Source: Diplodia intermedia (taxonomy: Eukaryota; Ascomycota; Dothideomycetes; Botryosphaeriales; Botryosphaeriaceae). From it: a stretch of DNA of 64,000 nucleotides. Position numbers and translations under genes: made by a program. Location: positions 239,987 through 303,986 of the forward strand of contig JAKEKT010000041.1 of assembly GCA_021495925.1 (NCBI GenBank). The letters run 5' to 3'. Of this stretch, positions 22,701-31,846 are shown one piece after another (the first letter of the stretch is position 1; every line of letters begins with the position of its first letter). The notes under the pieces are model-generated. The model ran no database searches. It saw only the letters and a program-made list of their open reading frames with translations, and was not told the origin of the DNA.

Positions 22701-23057
22701 GTGGCTCCTGGGCTTCGGGGGCATTGGGGTCGGCGGGCGAGGGGTCCTTGAAGTATTGGAACGCTTTGTCGGCGCGGAGGCCGTCTCCTGTGGAGCAGAC
22801 AGCAGTTAACGCGCGATCACGATACGTTGCAGAACAGCGAGCTCCAGCAGGCTATGGACGGGGCAAAGCTGCGCGCGTAAACACTCACCAACGAACAGGA
22901 CCAATCGCTTCGCCGGTGGCTCTCTGGCGTCGAGCCTGTACTCGCGCATGCCACTGACAATGGGGCTCACGAAGTAGATGTCGAAGATGGAGTATATGTA
23001 GACCAGGTGGAATACCACGGCAATGGCTAAGAAGCCGGCGCGGCCGAGTCTCGCCAT
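19711..23057 (-). CDS. MCD4: GPI ethanolamine phosphate transferase 1
   Basis: Adds ethanolamine phosphate to the first mannose of the GPI precursor in the ER lumen. Five exons (22889-23057, 21217-22787, 20976-21163, 20665-20918, 19711-20615) join in frame to 1028 residues, close to the family norm. An N-terminal membrane anchor (RAGFLAIAVVFHLVYIYSIF) is followed by the alkaline-phosphatase-like luminal domain: LFVGDGLRADK with Asp58, VPTESRPGHVALIAGLYEDV, and TADHGMSDWGSHGDGHPDNT, which holds metal ligands. About a dozen hydrophobic segments fill the C-terminal half. Introns carry clear signals, for example TACTAAT with CATAG before exon 4. SEC27 follows 391 bp upstream on the same strand. 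Confidence 0.95.
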
Positions 23058-23448
23058 GGCTGCGTCAAATGAGCGGCGCGTCTCTCCGCGGGTGCAGGAG
23101 ACTGCGGGGAGAGATTGGGCAGAAAAGGAGGGCGGAGGAGCCGTCAGTAGGGACGACGCGCGGTGTTTTCACGGGGAGCGTGTACCTGCATGGATAATTG
23201 TAGCCAGACCGCCAAGGCCAACGTCACCCCGGCACGCTAAGGGGATGATCGTACGCATCAGGAGGCGGTCAGCAGGCCCGCGGTTGCCCATTGGCGCTTA
23301 GCCTATTCTCATTGGCACCAGACTACTACCAAGTGTACTTCGAGCTTTAATTTGGCCCCCTCTGATTAGCTGCATATACACATCCTCATCCGTTCGTGCT
23401 GAATAAACGCCTTTTGTATCCCCGTGAGCCGCATCATCCAGACCTGCC
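23058..23448. other. MCD4 promoter / SEC27 3' spacer
   Basis: 391 bp between two minus-strand genes. It should contain the MCD4 promoter. No recognised motif. Confidence 0.4.
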
Positions 23449-26400
23449 CTACGCAGCCTCCTCCGCCTCATCCGCCTCTGCTTCCTCCGCTTCCTCTGCT
23501 GCCTCTGCCGGGCTGTCGACCTCGACCTCGTCAGCTGCGTTCTCCACCGCAACCTCGCCCGCCTCTTCCTCCTCTTCCTCGACGTCGACCAGCTTGACCG
23601 AGCCGCCTTCCTTCTCGAGCTTGAGCCACTCGTCCCACTCAGGGAACATGTCGCCATCGCCCTCGTCGTCTGCGCTCGGTGGTTGGCCCAGCAGCCGTGC
23701 GCTCTTGCCCTTGCCTTCCTTCTCCAAGCCCTGCTTCCACTCCTTGACGAGACCGGGTGCGCGGCTGGGCTTGTAAGTTTGCGCAAAGAGCACAGCTTCC
23801 GGCGTGCGGCCCGTCCGGGTAAGCAGGTCAATGCAGCCATCTACATCGCCGACCTGCCACAGGCAGGAGAAGGCGATGTTGTGTGCGCTCGACTCCTGAG
23901 CTAGCTCAGCAAGCCTGCGGAGGCCACCAGCATTTGAGCTCGACGAGTGGAGAAGGAGGAGGGAGCCCAGGTCCTTTGCGTGCGTGAAACACTCTTCAGC
24001 AAGCCTGAGGTCCCATGCGGTAAGTGCTGCATCGCCGACCGTCTTCCACTTGTGCTCCACGTCAACCTCCTTGGCAAGCTCGAGCGCGACATCCAGCTTG
24101 CCAAGGCTCAGCGAGAGATCGAAACGATGCTCAGGATCTGTGGCCACATCGAGCGCCTCCTCCTTAAAGCCTTGGCCTTCGAGGAATCGGGCAATCTTGT
24201 TCTTTTGATCTTGAGGAATGTCCTCGAGCATCTCCGTCGCCGTCTCGAGCTCTCCTCTCAACACAAGAGTCTGGTATTCAATCACGGAGAGGGAAAGTGC
24301 GTACGACATGACGCCGACATCCTTGTCGCAAATGTAAACGCGGCCATCACGGGGAAGGTAGCCGAGGACGTAGATGGGGGTATCGAAATGAGAAATGGTG
24401 TAAGTCTGATCACCAACAAGGTAGTTCAACCTGTTCGTGCTGTTGGTGTAGACGAAGCAGTCGCCCACCCATTGACCGGTCCGGACGCTACAAAACAAGT
24501 CAGCCCAGTCCCCACACCTACGGTATACATCAACTCACCTCTCATTAACGTCCGTAATAACCTCGAAGGCAGCCTCAACGCCATCCTCGTCGACTTCGCC
24601 TGCCTGAAGAGCAGCAACGTAGTTTTCTCTCGAGAAGCGGAGGACGTAGTAGGTATCATCGCAGGCAAGAGCGACGAGCTCGCCGTTCTCAGACCAGTAG
24701 ACCTGTTTCTCTCAATTTCTGCTCGCACGGGGCATTTCCGGTGTTACTTACGTTCCTGGGCTCAACTTCGATTCTCCTGACCAGCTGGCCAGTCTCCCAA
24801 TCGAAGAAGCCGATGCCGCCTTGACCCTTGACACCAAGGAGAGTGCCACCACTCAGACCGTCCGCTTGGAACCCAACGTTCAGGCCTCCGCTGCCCTTTT
24901 CCTTAAAGTTGCGGAAGATCTTTACGCTGGTGCCCGACTCACGAATGGCGTAATCCTTGTCATTCTCCTTAGACGCCCAAGCAAAGTCCAATGCCGAACC
25001 GAAAGCTTGGTTCCGCAGAGCCAGTGCGGTGTAAATGATGTATTCACCGTCACCGCAGACCGCGACGAAACGGCCATTAGGAGAGTGCATCAGCGATTGC
25101 GGGTAGATCTCCGTAGAACCGAGATCCTTCGAAGGGATAGTCAGGCGGTCGCCATCCTTCAGGCTCTTGTCGCCACCCTTGATCACGGCGGTAAGAATCT
25201 CGGAGTGCTTCGCCCAGATAACCTTGCCAGAGGCATCCATGCTAACAGCGGGCTCCTCGCGACCCATCTTAACCACGACAGCACCATCGTCGAAACCCAC
25301 GGCGACCCCTTGCTTTCCACGCTGGTAGCTCACACACCATGCGCGCTCCAGGCCGTAGCTGAGAGACTGCTCGAGGCGGTAGGTGTTTGCATGCCAGATC
25401 TTGACCGTGCCATCTTCGGAGCCGGAGATGATAACGGGCAATTCGGGGTGGTAAATTGCGAATGAGACGTTGCTAGTGTGGCCTTCTAGAGTGGCGATCT
25501 GCGCCTTGGTTGTGTAATCCCAGACCTTCACGGTCCTGTCGTCGGACGTGGTCAGCAGGTAAGGTTTGTCGGATTGAGGGTAGTAGTCGACATGGTTGAC
25601 ACCCTTGGTTTCGTGAGCCTCGAGAGTGAAGTTGGGGGTTGGAGATCCCAGGCTCCAAATTTTGACCGTCCTGCAAGCCGGTCAATAAAGGCTTCTCGAC
25701 ACATCTGCAGCATCCCGTACCTGTCAAGACAAGCCGAGGCGAAGGTGTTGGTGTCCTTGGGGTTGATAGCAAGGCCCATGACATAGTGGGCATGGCCCTC
25801 AAAGACCTGGACACATTTCCAGCCGCGCTCCCAGTCCCACAGCTTGATGGTCTGCCCAATTGTCAGCTACGACACACGCCACACCTACGCCATCTACGCA
25901 CCATGTCATCGGAAGCCGTCAGGACGAAGGGCTGCGTCGGGTGGACGCATATCGCACGGATGTAGTCGGGATGCGCCTCGAAGCTGGTGATTTTCTCGGA
26001 GGTGTTGTAGTTGTAGACACGAAGCTGGAAGTCGTCGGAACCGCAGACTATCCAGTTCTTTCGGGCGATGAAGCGACCGGCGCGGACGGGGACGTCGGTG
26101 AGCTCGAAGGTCTTGACAATTGCCTGCGGAGTCCGTTAGCCTTGCACACAGTAGACCGAGTCGGCATCCTTACCTGCGTCTCATAGGACCAGATGTGACA
26201 ATGGCCTGGCTACGTAAGCTCTGCTGTCTCCTCCGCAATGGCGCCGCAACAACGTACCGCTGTACAGAGTGGTAAGAACCTGCTCGAGTTAGAGATGCGC
26301 TCTTGATGGAAGACATGGCAGTAACGTACCCATGGCTCGGTGGGGTGGAAGTCGATTCCCTTCACGCGCTCGCTCCGGGCGAAGAGCTGCCTCTGTAAGG

Positions 26401-26534
26401 CGAAGGTTGGATTAGCTACATTCGCAAGCGGGGGGCGGTTGCCGCGCGCAGCCATGATGCCAGTTGAAGCTCCAGAGCATGGATTGCTGCGCGCTGCCGG
26501 TTCTAAGGCCTCGTACCTTCACGTCGAGCCGCAT
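23449..26534 (-). CDS. SEC27: coatomer beta' subunit
   Basis: WD40 subunit of the COPI coat, which binds dilysine retrieval signals in Golgi-to-ER transport. Nine exons (26517-26534, 26330-26392, 26258-26279, 26174-26205, 25902-26123, 25721-25851, 24752-25670, 24539-24702, 23449-24487) join in frame to 869 residues. The spliced start reads MRLDVK-RQLFARSERVKGIDF-HPTEPW, exactly the family N-terminus. WD40 repeats follow, with SSDD- and LDR-type repeat ends recreated at junctions. The coatomer WD-associated region contains VRTGQWVGDCFVYTNSTNRL and SVIEYQTLVLRGELETA. The tail is a strongly acidic Glu/Ala run. The first four exons are tiny (18, 63, 22 and 32 nt). Confidence 0.95.
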
Positions 26535-27571
26535 CTTGTTGTCTCAGGGTGTGTTGTGGTACGCAAGGGGAGCGGGATTGGGAGACGTGGCTTATGAGCA
26601 GCCAGTCGAGCGAGAATTGCGTTGCGCAACGTGATGCCCGGTGTCACTGCTGCGGAACTCTCTGAAGGGGTGCAGCGCGGAAGATTGGGCGGCGGTCGAA
26701 ATTGGAATCGCGGGCTCGCGCTGGACAGGTGGATCGTTGCGGCCGGGTTGCCCTCCAGGGTGTCGTCGGAGTTGGTCTCGGCCGCCAAGATTTCAGCTCG
26801 CTCGCCCGTTGCGCCCGCCGCAATCAAGTAGTTGCCGCGCGCCTGCTCTTGCGTGTCCTCTTCTCCCCGTCATAACACCACAAGTCGAGAACCCGCTTTC
26901 TACGCAACCGTCTGGCTCTGTTTACGCCACTGCTGCACGATGCTCCGAGTTCACGATTACTCATGTATCGTGTCCTCTGACACCGTGGAGTCTGCTCCGC
27001 ACGTCATTGCGTTCCGGTGCGACTACGGCCCATTTCATCGAACACTCTATGCGGCACGCGGACAAATTTCTCATTCATCACTACATTTATTGAAAGTTCT
27101 CGAGCTATGTACTCGACAGCCGGCCTCCCCAGGCGCTGCCACATCAACAGCCATGGCACATAAACATGCGCCAGGCTGTCCGTAGTCTCCTTCCTACCGC
27201 ATCGAAAGGAATCAGAAAAAGTCTAGCTTCTCAACGGGAGCCGTAGACTGGTATCTAAGAAGGGAAGGAAAATGTGATCAATAATGTGATAATAAGCTTG
27301 CGCTAGATGACAAACTGGAAATGCATAGACAGGTATAGAGAAAAGGAAATAAGACCGAGGGCCTGAGAGCAGTGACCTGTAGAAGGTGCATGGAGACGAT
27401 CGTCGCTGGGCGAAGTGGAGCCCGCTACTCGTCTGCTGTCGGACGGAAAGAATGGTGAAGTGATCTGGCCAGCTGCCCACGAGACCGTGATTTTCGAATA
27501 TGATACAACGAACGTGACCTCATGTGCTAAACATTAGGCCGTCAAAGATAGTCTAGGGTCGCGCTTGGCGC
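26535..27571. other. intergenic region between SEC27 and MSB2-like gene
   Basis: 1037 bp between two minus-strand genes: SEC27 promoter next to 26535 and MSB2-like 3' UTR next to 27571. The short open frames do not look like protein. Confidence 0.4.
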
Positions 27572-30500
27572 TCAGTTCCATCCCAGCGAGTTTTCCGCCA
27601 TGACTGGCGCCGAAATCTGCGCCGTTCTGGCGCTGCGGCCGTTGCTGCTGCCACTGCCGCGGCTGCCATGGCTGTCACGGCCGCCGCGAGCTCCAGACAT
27701 CCAAGGGCCGTTGCCCGTCGAGCCGTAGCCATTCGACCCGGTGCTGGGAACAGAGCTGGAGCGTTGGTGGCTGGCTCTCTTCTTCTTGTACCTGCGAGCA
27801 ACAAGCATCATAGCCGCACCATAGACAGCAACACCGCCAATGGCAGCGAATGCGATGCCAACAGCGCTGCCCTTGACACCGGAGCCGGAGCTGGAGCCAT
27901 CGCCCATGGGATCACCGCTGCTGGCGTTGCCCGAAGAGCTCGAGGACGAGCCACTACCAGTCGAGGAGCCAGACGAGCCATCATCAGGCATATCACTGGC
28001 CACGATCGGGAAAGTGGGATCGACAAAGCTTGTCAGGAAGTTGATGGTCGATCCAACACTCTCGTCGTCGTTGTTGTAGAAGGCAGAGTTGGAGTTCAGC
28101 AGATCCAGGTGGAGTGTGTCGACCAGATCGCTCGGGACGTACATCAGCGCCAGCGTAGAGATATAACCCAACTTCTCGGTGGTGTTGTACGAGGTCAAAG
28201 TGACCATCTCAACCTTGTCGTGATCGACGCCAAGTCCATCAGCCACAGCGATCGGCATATAGGTTGTGAGTTGCCAGCCGGTGGTGTCGGCGTGGCCAAC
28301 GACGAAGGGCCAGTTGAATCCGCGCTTGAAACCAATCTGGATCTTAGTGGAGTTGGTTGGAGCCGAAGGCATGCCTCCCGGAGGAGCAATGAACTTGGGG
28401 TACGTGGTAGCAGATGCAGTAGCCGCCGAAGAGCTAGACGAGGTGCCGGTGGTCGAGGGGTCGAAAACAATGCTGGTTGCCACGACATAGGTGGTGGCAG
28501 AGTCAGTGCCAGTGGGACGGATCGAGAAGACAGGAGTGGTCGACGTGGTGGACAGAGTTGAGGATGCAATCTCGATCGTAGAGCTAGTGCTGGCAGTGGG
28601 AACAACAACAACGGCCGTCGACGAACTGGAGCTGAAGCTGGAGCTAGTAGTGGCGGAAGGCGTCTGGACGGAGGACTCAGTCGTCTCCGAAACCACGGGA
28701 GTGGTCGAAGACGCGGCAGTCGACGGAGTAGAGGCGGGAGTGGTAGGAATAGGCGTCTCGGTCGAGCTGGTCTGAGGGACCAATGAGCTAGATCCAGGCG
28801 TGTTCGAGCTCGATGTGGGCAGCGGCGTAGTCGGGGTGGTCGAGACTGCAGAGGAGTCGCTTGGGGTTGCGCTAGACTCAGACGTAGCTACGGGAGTTGA
28901 CGCAGAGCTAGGAGTACCAGTCAAGGAGGAAAGTGCCGATGTCAGATCAATGGTGGTCGGGGTGCTGAGCGGAATGATCGGCGTGGTTGGGATCGAAATC
29001 AACGGCGTCGAACCGAGGAGTGACGACAAAATCGATTCAACACCCGTGAGCGAAGATGATGCAGCGGGAGTAATGGGGCTTGAAGCACTCGTCGGGGTCG
29101 GCGTGACAACCGAACCGCTCGCAGTCAGGGGAATACTAGCGAGTGGAGTCAGAATCGAAGTCAGATCACTTCCAGCGCTAGAGACGAGGCTGGTCACGTC
29201 TGAGATGAGTGAGCCGAGGTCGCTCGTCAGCGGCAGAGGGATCAGCTCGCTGGTGCTGGTGGGTGCCGGGGTAACGCCAGGGGTCAAGACACTGGTAGCC
29301 GATCCGGTCTCGCCGATTGCAGTGGGGGTAGCGCCCATGGAAGAAGTAATCGGCGGAATTTCAGCTCCAGTACCAGCAAACGAGGAGCTGCTGCCAATGA
29401 TAGGAGTCAAGACAGACTCAACCGGCGTAGCAACAGAGCTGAGAACAGACTCGACAGGCGTGACAACGGAGCTCACAAGAGACTCCACCGGGGTCAAGAT
29501 AGACTCGATAGGAGTGGCAACAGAGCTGACAAGGGATTCCACCGGGGTCAAGACAGACTCAACAGGAGTGGCAACAGAGCTCACAAGGGATTCCACTGGG
29601 GTCAAGATGGACTCGACAGGAGTGGCAACAGAGCTCACAAGGGATTCCACTGGGGTCAAGATGGACTCGACGGGTGTGGCAATGGAGCTTACGAGGGACT
29701 CAATCGGGGTAACCACAGGTGTAACAATGGAGCCCACGGCGGAAGTAACGCCGGATACAACACCGCCAAGCAGATCCGATGTGGAGGTCTCAGTCGACGA
29801 TGGGGCATCAGTCGCGCTGCTGCTGCTGTCGATGATAGTCGAAAGACCGACAATGATGCCAGTTCCGGTCGACGATGCAGCGACAGGAGTGGCAGGGCTC
29901 GCGATGCCACTGGTAGGCGTGACGACCGGGATTGAGACCCCGCCAGTGCCAGCCGCAGAAGTCTCGAGAGGCACGGGCGCCGAGGCACTGGTGGGCTGAG
30001 TGACCGGGTTCGACGAATCGCCAGTTCCAGTAGCGCTAGCAGATTGCTCAGTGGCCGAAGTCGTCGGGTTGAGAACCGGGCTCAGGACGCCTCCAGTGCC
30101 CAGGGCGCTGGTCACAGGGCTCAAAATTCCACTTGATCCAAGAGCGCTGCTCAAGGGGGACAAGACCGGGCCGAGAAGACCATCAGTAGTGGAAGAAGCG
30201 CTCGACTCAGTGGCAGTGGCCTGCGCATCGGTAGCGCTTGAGCTGGTGGGCTGAACAATGGGGATCGAAACACCACCGGTTCCGGCAGCGCTGGACTCAG
30301 CGACCGGGGTAGGAGCGGCCGCTGAAGAGGCAGACTCGTCGGTCGAGGCTGCTGTCGTCGGTGTCAGGATAGGGCTGACAACACCACCGGTACCGGTACC
30401 GGCAGCGCTGGACTCAGCAACTGGGGTGGTAGCGGCCGCTGAAGAAGCAGATTCGTCGCTCGAAGCTGCCGTCGTCGGGGTCAAAATAGGGCTCAGTACA

Positions 30501-31846
30501 CCTCCAGTGCCAATAAGGCTGGTCACAGGAGACACGACGGGGTCAAGAAGGCCAGTGCTAGAGGTCTCGTCGCTGATAGTCGAGCTGGTGGGCTGAACGA
30601 TCGGAATCGAAACGCCACCAGTGCCGGTGCCGGCAGCGCTCGAAGGTGCCGGGGTCGGCGCGGTGGCGCTCGTCTCAGAAGCACGAGCTTCTGAAGTTTC
30701 CGACTCAGTGCTGCTGGTGGTGGGTTGAATGACCGGGCTTGAGACGCCACCGGTGCCAACATAAGTGGATACGGGAGTCTCGAACGATGAAACCTCGGTA
30801 GTCGACTCCGTGTCGCTCGTCGTGGGCTGAATGACAGGGCTCGACACACCACCAGTACCGACGTAGCTGGACACCGGAGTCTCGACAGGCGTGAACTCAG
30901 TTGTCGATTCTGTGCTAGTGGTCGGTTGAATCACTGGGCTTGACACACCGCCAGTTCCGACAAACGTAGCGACTGGTGTTTCGACGGAGACTGGGGTTTC
31001 CACGGAGGAAACTTCGGTGCTCGACTCCGTGCTGCTGGTCGTCGGCTGTATAACAGGGCTCGAGATGCCGCCAGTTCCAACGTAGGATGATCCGGGGGTG
31101 GAAGCTTGCACAGTCGAAGATTCAGCTGCAGCGGAAGTAGTGGTGGACTCGATAACGGTCGACTCGATTGCGGCAGTAGTCGAAGGCGTGACGACGGGAA
31201 GGGTAACACCGCCAGTTCCAACGAAAGATGACGCGGCGGGAGTAGATTGAGCCTCCTCCGGAGTGCTCGACAGAGTAGTCGTGATGAAGGGCGACGAAAC
31301 TTCGGTAACGGTTGATTCGGAAACGATAGTCGAAGTGCCAGCCGGGCTTTCGCTCACGGAAGTGGAATTGACCGTGTAGGTAGAAGTTGACGACTCTACT
31401 GCGGGTTGCGGGGTGTTGTAAAAGCTGCTGGGATCCGAATCGCTCTTCGAAAAGCCGTCAAAGAAGGACGAGAAATCGCTGAATGATTCGTCCCTGGAGG
31501 TCAAGGTCGAGGTATCGCTAGCCGGAGGCGTAGAGATTCCCGGGGTCGAGGCGAGGAAGTCGGGGGTCGACGTGAGGGCCTCTGGAGTCGACGTGAGGAT
31601 CGCTGGAGTTGAGGTGAAGACCTCTGGAGTTGGTGGAGAGAGATCCGGAGTCGAGATTGGGCCCTCCGTAGATACAGCGGGAACAGTAGAGTTGCTAATT
31701 TGCCTTTTCACATGACGAGGGAAGTAATACTTCGGTCTTTGCGGCGCGGCGGTCCGTCTCGCTTGTGCCGGTGCAGCTTCGGCGGTTGCCCCCTGAAGAG
31801 ACAGAAGGGCCATGCAAGCCGCCCAGGTGACGGTTGAAGTTTTCAT
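27572..31846 (-). CDS. MSB2: Msb2-like transmembrane signalling mucin
   Basis: Single-exon frame of 1424 residues from ATG 31846. It has a signal peptide (MKTSTVTWAACMALLSLQGA) and then about 1100 residues extremely rich in Ser/Thr/Pro with two repeat types, as expected of a heavily O-glycosylated mucin. A folded extracellular domain (about residues 1165-1290) contains KIQIGFKRGFNWPFVVGH, TLTSYNTTEKLGYISTLALM and YVPSDLVDTLHLDLL, which match my memory of the conserved Msb2 membrane-proximal region. One transmembrane helix at about 1326-1349 is followed by a basic tail of roughly 74 residues. In fungi Msb2 senses surfaces upstream of Cdc42 and the filamentous-growth MAP kinase and aids host penetration in plant pathogens (family knowledge). 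Confidence 0.85.
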   Translation of the reverse strand: MKTSTVTWAACMALLSLQGATAEAAPAQARRTAAPQRPKYYFPRHVKRQISNSTVPAVSTEGPISTPDLSPPTPEVFTSTPAILTSTPEALTSTPDFLASTPGISTPPASDTSTLTSRDESFSDFSSFFDGFSKSDSDPSSFYNTPQPAVESSTSTYTVNSTSVSESPAGTSTIVSESTVTEVSSPFITTTLSSTPEEAQSTPAASSFVGTGGVTLPVVTPSTTAAIESTVIESTTTSAAAESSTVQASTPGSSYVGTGGISSPVIQPTTSSTESSTEVSSVETPVSVETPVATFVGTGGVSSPVIQPTTSTESTTEFTPVETPVSSYVGTGGVSSPVIQPTTSDTESTTEVSSFETPVSTYVGTGGVSSPVIQPTTSSTESETSEARASETSATAPTPAPSSAAGTGTGGVSIPIVQPTSSTISDETSSTGLLDPVVSPVTSLIGTGGVLSPILTPTTAASSDESASSAAATTPVAESSAAGTGTGGVVSPILTPTTAASTDESASSAAAPTPVAESSAAGTGGVSIPIVQPTSSSATDAQATATESSASSTTDGLLGPVLSPLSSALGSSGILSPVTSALGTGGVLSPVLNPTTSATEQSASATGTGDSSNPVTQPTSASAPVPLETSAAGTGGVSIPVVTPTSGIASPATPVAASSTGTGIIVGLSTIIDSSSSATDAPSSTETSTSDLLGGVVSGVTSAVGSIVTPVVTPIESLVSSIATPVESILTPVESLVSSVATPVESILTPVESLVSSVATPVESVLTPVESLVSSVATPIESILTPVESLVSSVVTPVESVLSSVATPVESVLTPIIGSSSSFAGTGAEIPPITSSMGATPTAIGETGSATSVLTPGVTPAPTSTSELIPLPLTSDLGSLISDVTSLVSSAGSDLTSILTPLASIPLTASGSVVTPTPTSASSPITPAASSSLTGVESILSSLLGSTPLISIPTTPIIPLSTPTTIDLTSALSSLTGTPSSASTPVATSESSATPSDSSAVSTTPTTPLPTSSSNTPGSSSLVPQTSSTETPIPTTPASTPSTAASSTTPVVSETTESSVQTPSATTSSSFSSSSSTAVVVVPTASTSSTIEIASSTLSTTSTTPVFSIRPTGTDSATTYVVATSIVFDPSTTGTSSSSSAATASATTYPKFIAPPGGMPSAPTNSTKIQIGFKRGFNWPFVVGHADTTGWQLTTYMPIAVADGLGVDHDKVEMVTLTSYNTTEKLGYISTLALMYVPSDLVDTLHLDLLNSNSAFYNNDDESVGSTINFLTSFVDPTFPIVASDMPDDGSSGSSTGSGSSSSSSGNASSGDPMGDGSSSGSGVKGSAVGIAFAAIGGVAVYGAAMMLVARRYKKKRASHQRSSSVPSTGSNGYGSTGNGPWMSGARGGRDSHGSRGSGSSNGRSARTAQISAPVMAENSLGWN
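29401..29711. repeat. 54-bp tandem repeat array inside MSB2-like gene
   Basis: About five near-identical 54-bp units, one of them repeated almost perfectly around 29545-29700, encode an 18-residue unit of the type ILTPVESLVSSVATPVES. The unit is a multiple of three, so copy-number change keeps the frame. It covers about residues 712-816. Confidence 0.9.
30590..31225. repeat. degenerate GTGGV repeat block inside MSB2-like gene
   Basis: Diverged repeats of roughly 30-35 residues, each beginning like SYVGTGGVSSPVIQPTTS and ending in Thr/Glu/Ser-rich text. About six copies are seen here, and shorter variants (GTGGVLSPIL) continue towards 30000. Confidence 0.8.

Noticed and set aside
28800..29999. 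Plus-strand open frame (399 codons) with Thr/Gly/Val-rich repeats opposite the mucin gene
   Set aside because: It is the antisense reading of the MSB2-like repeats, repetitive only because the opposite strand is. It has no signal peptide or domain.
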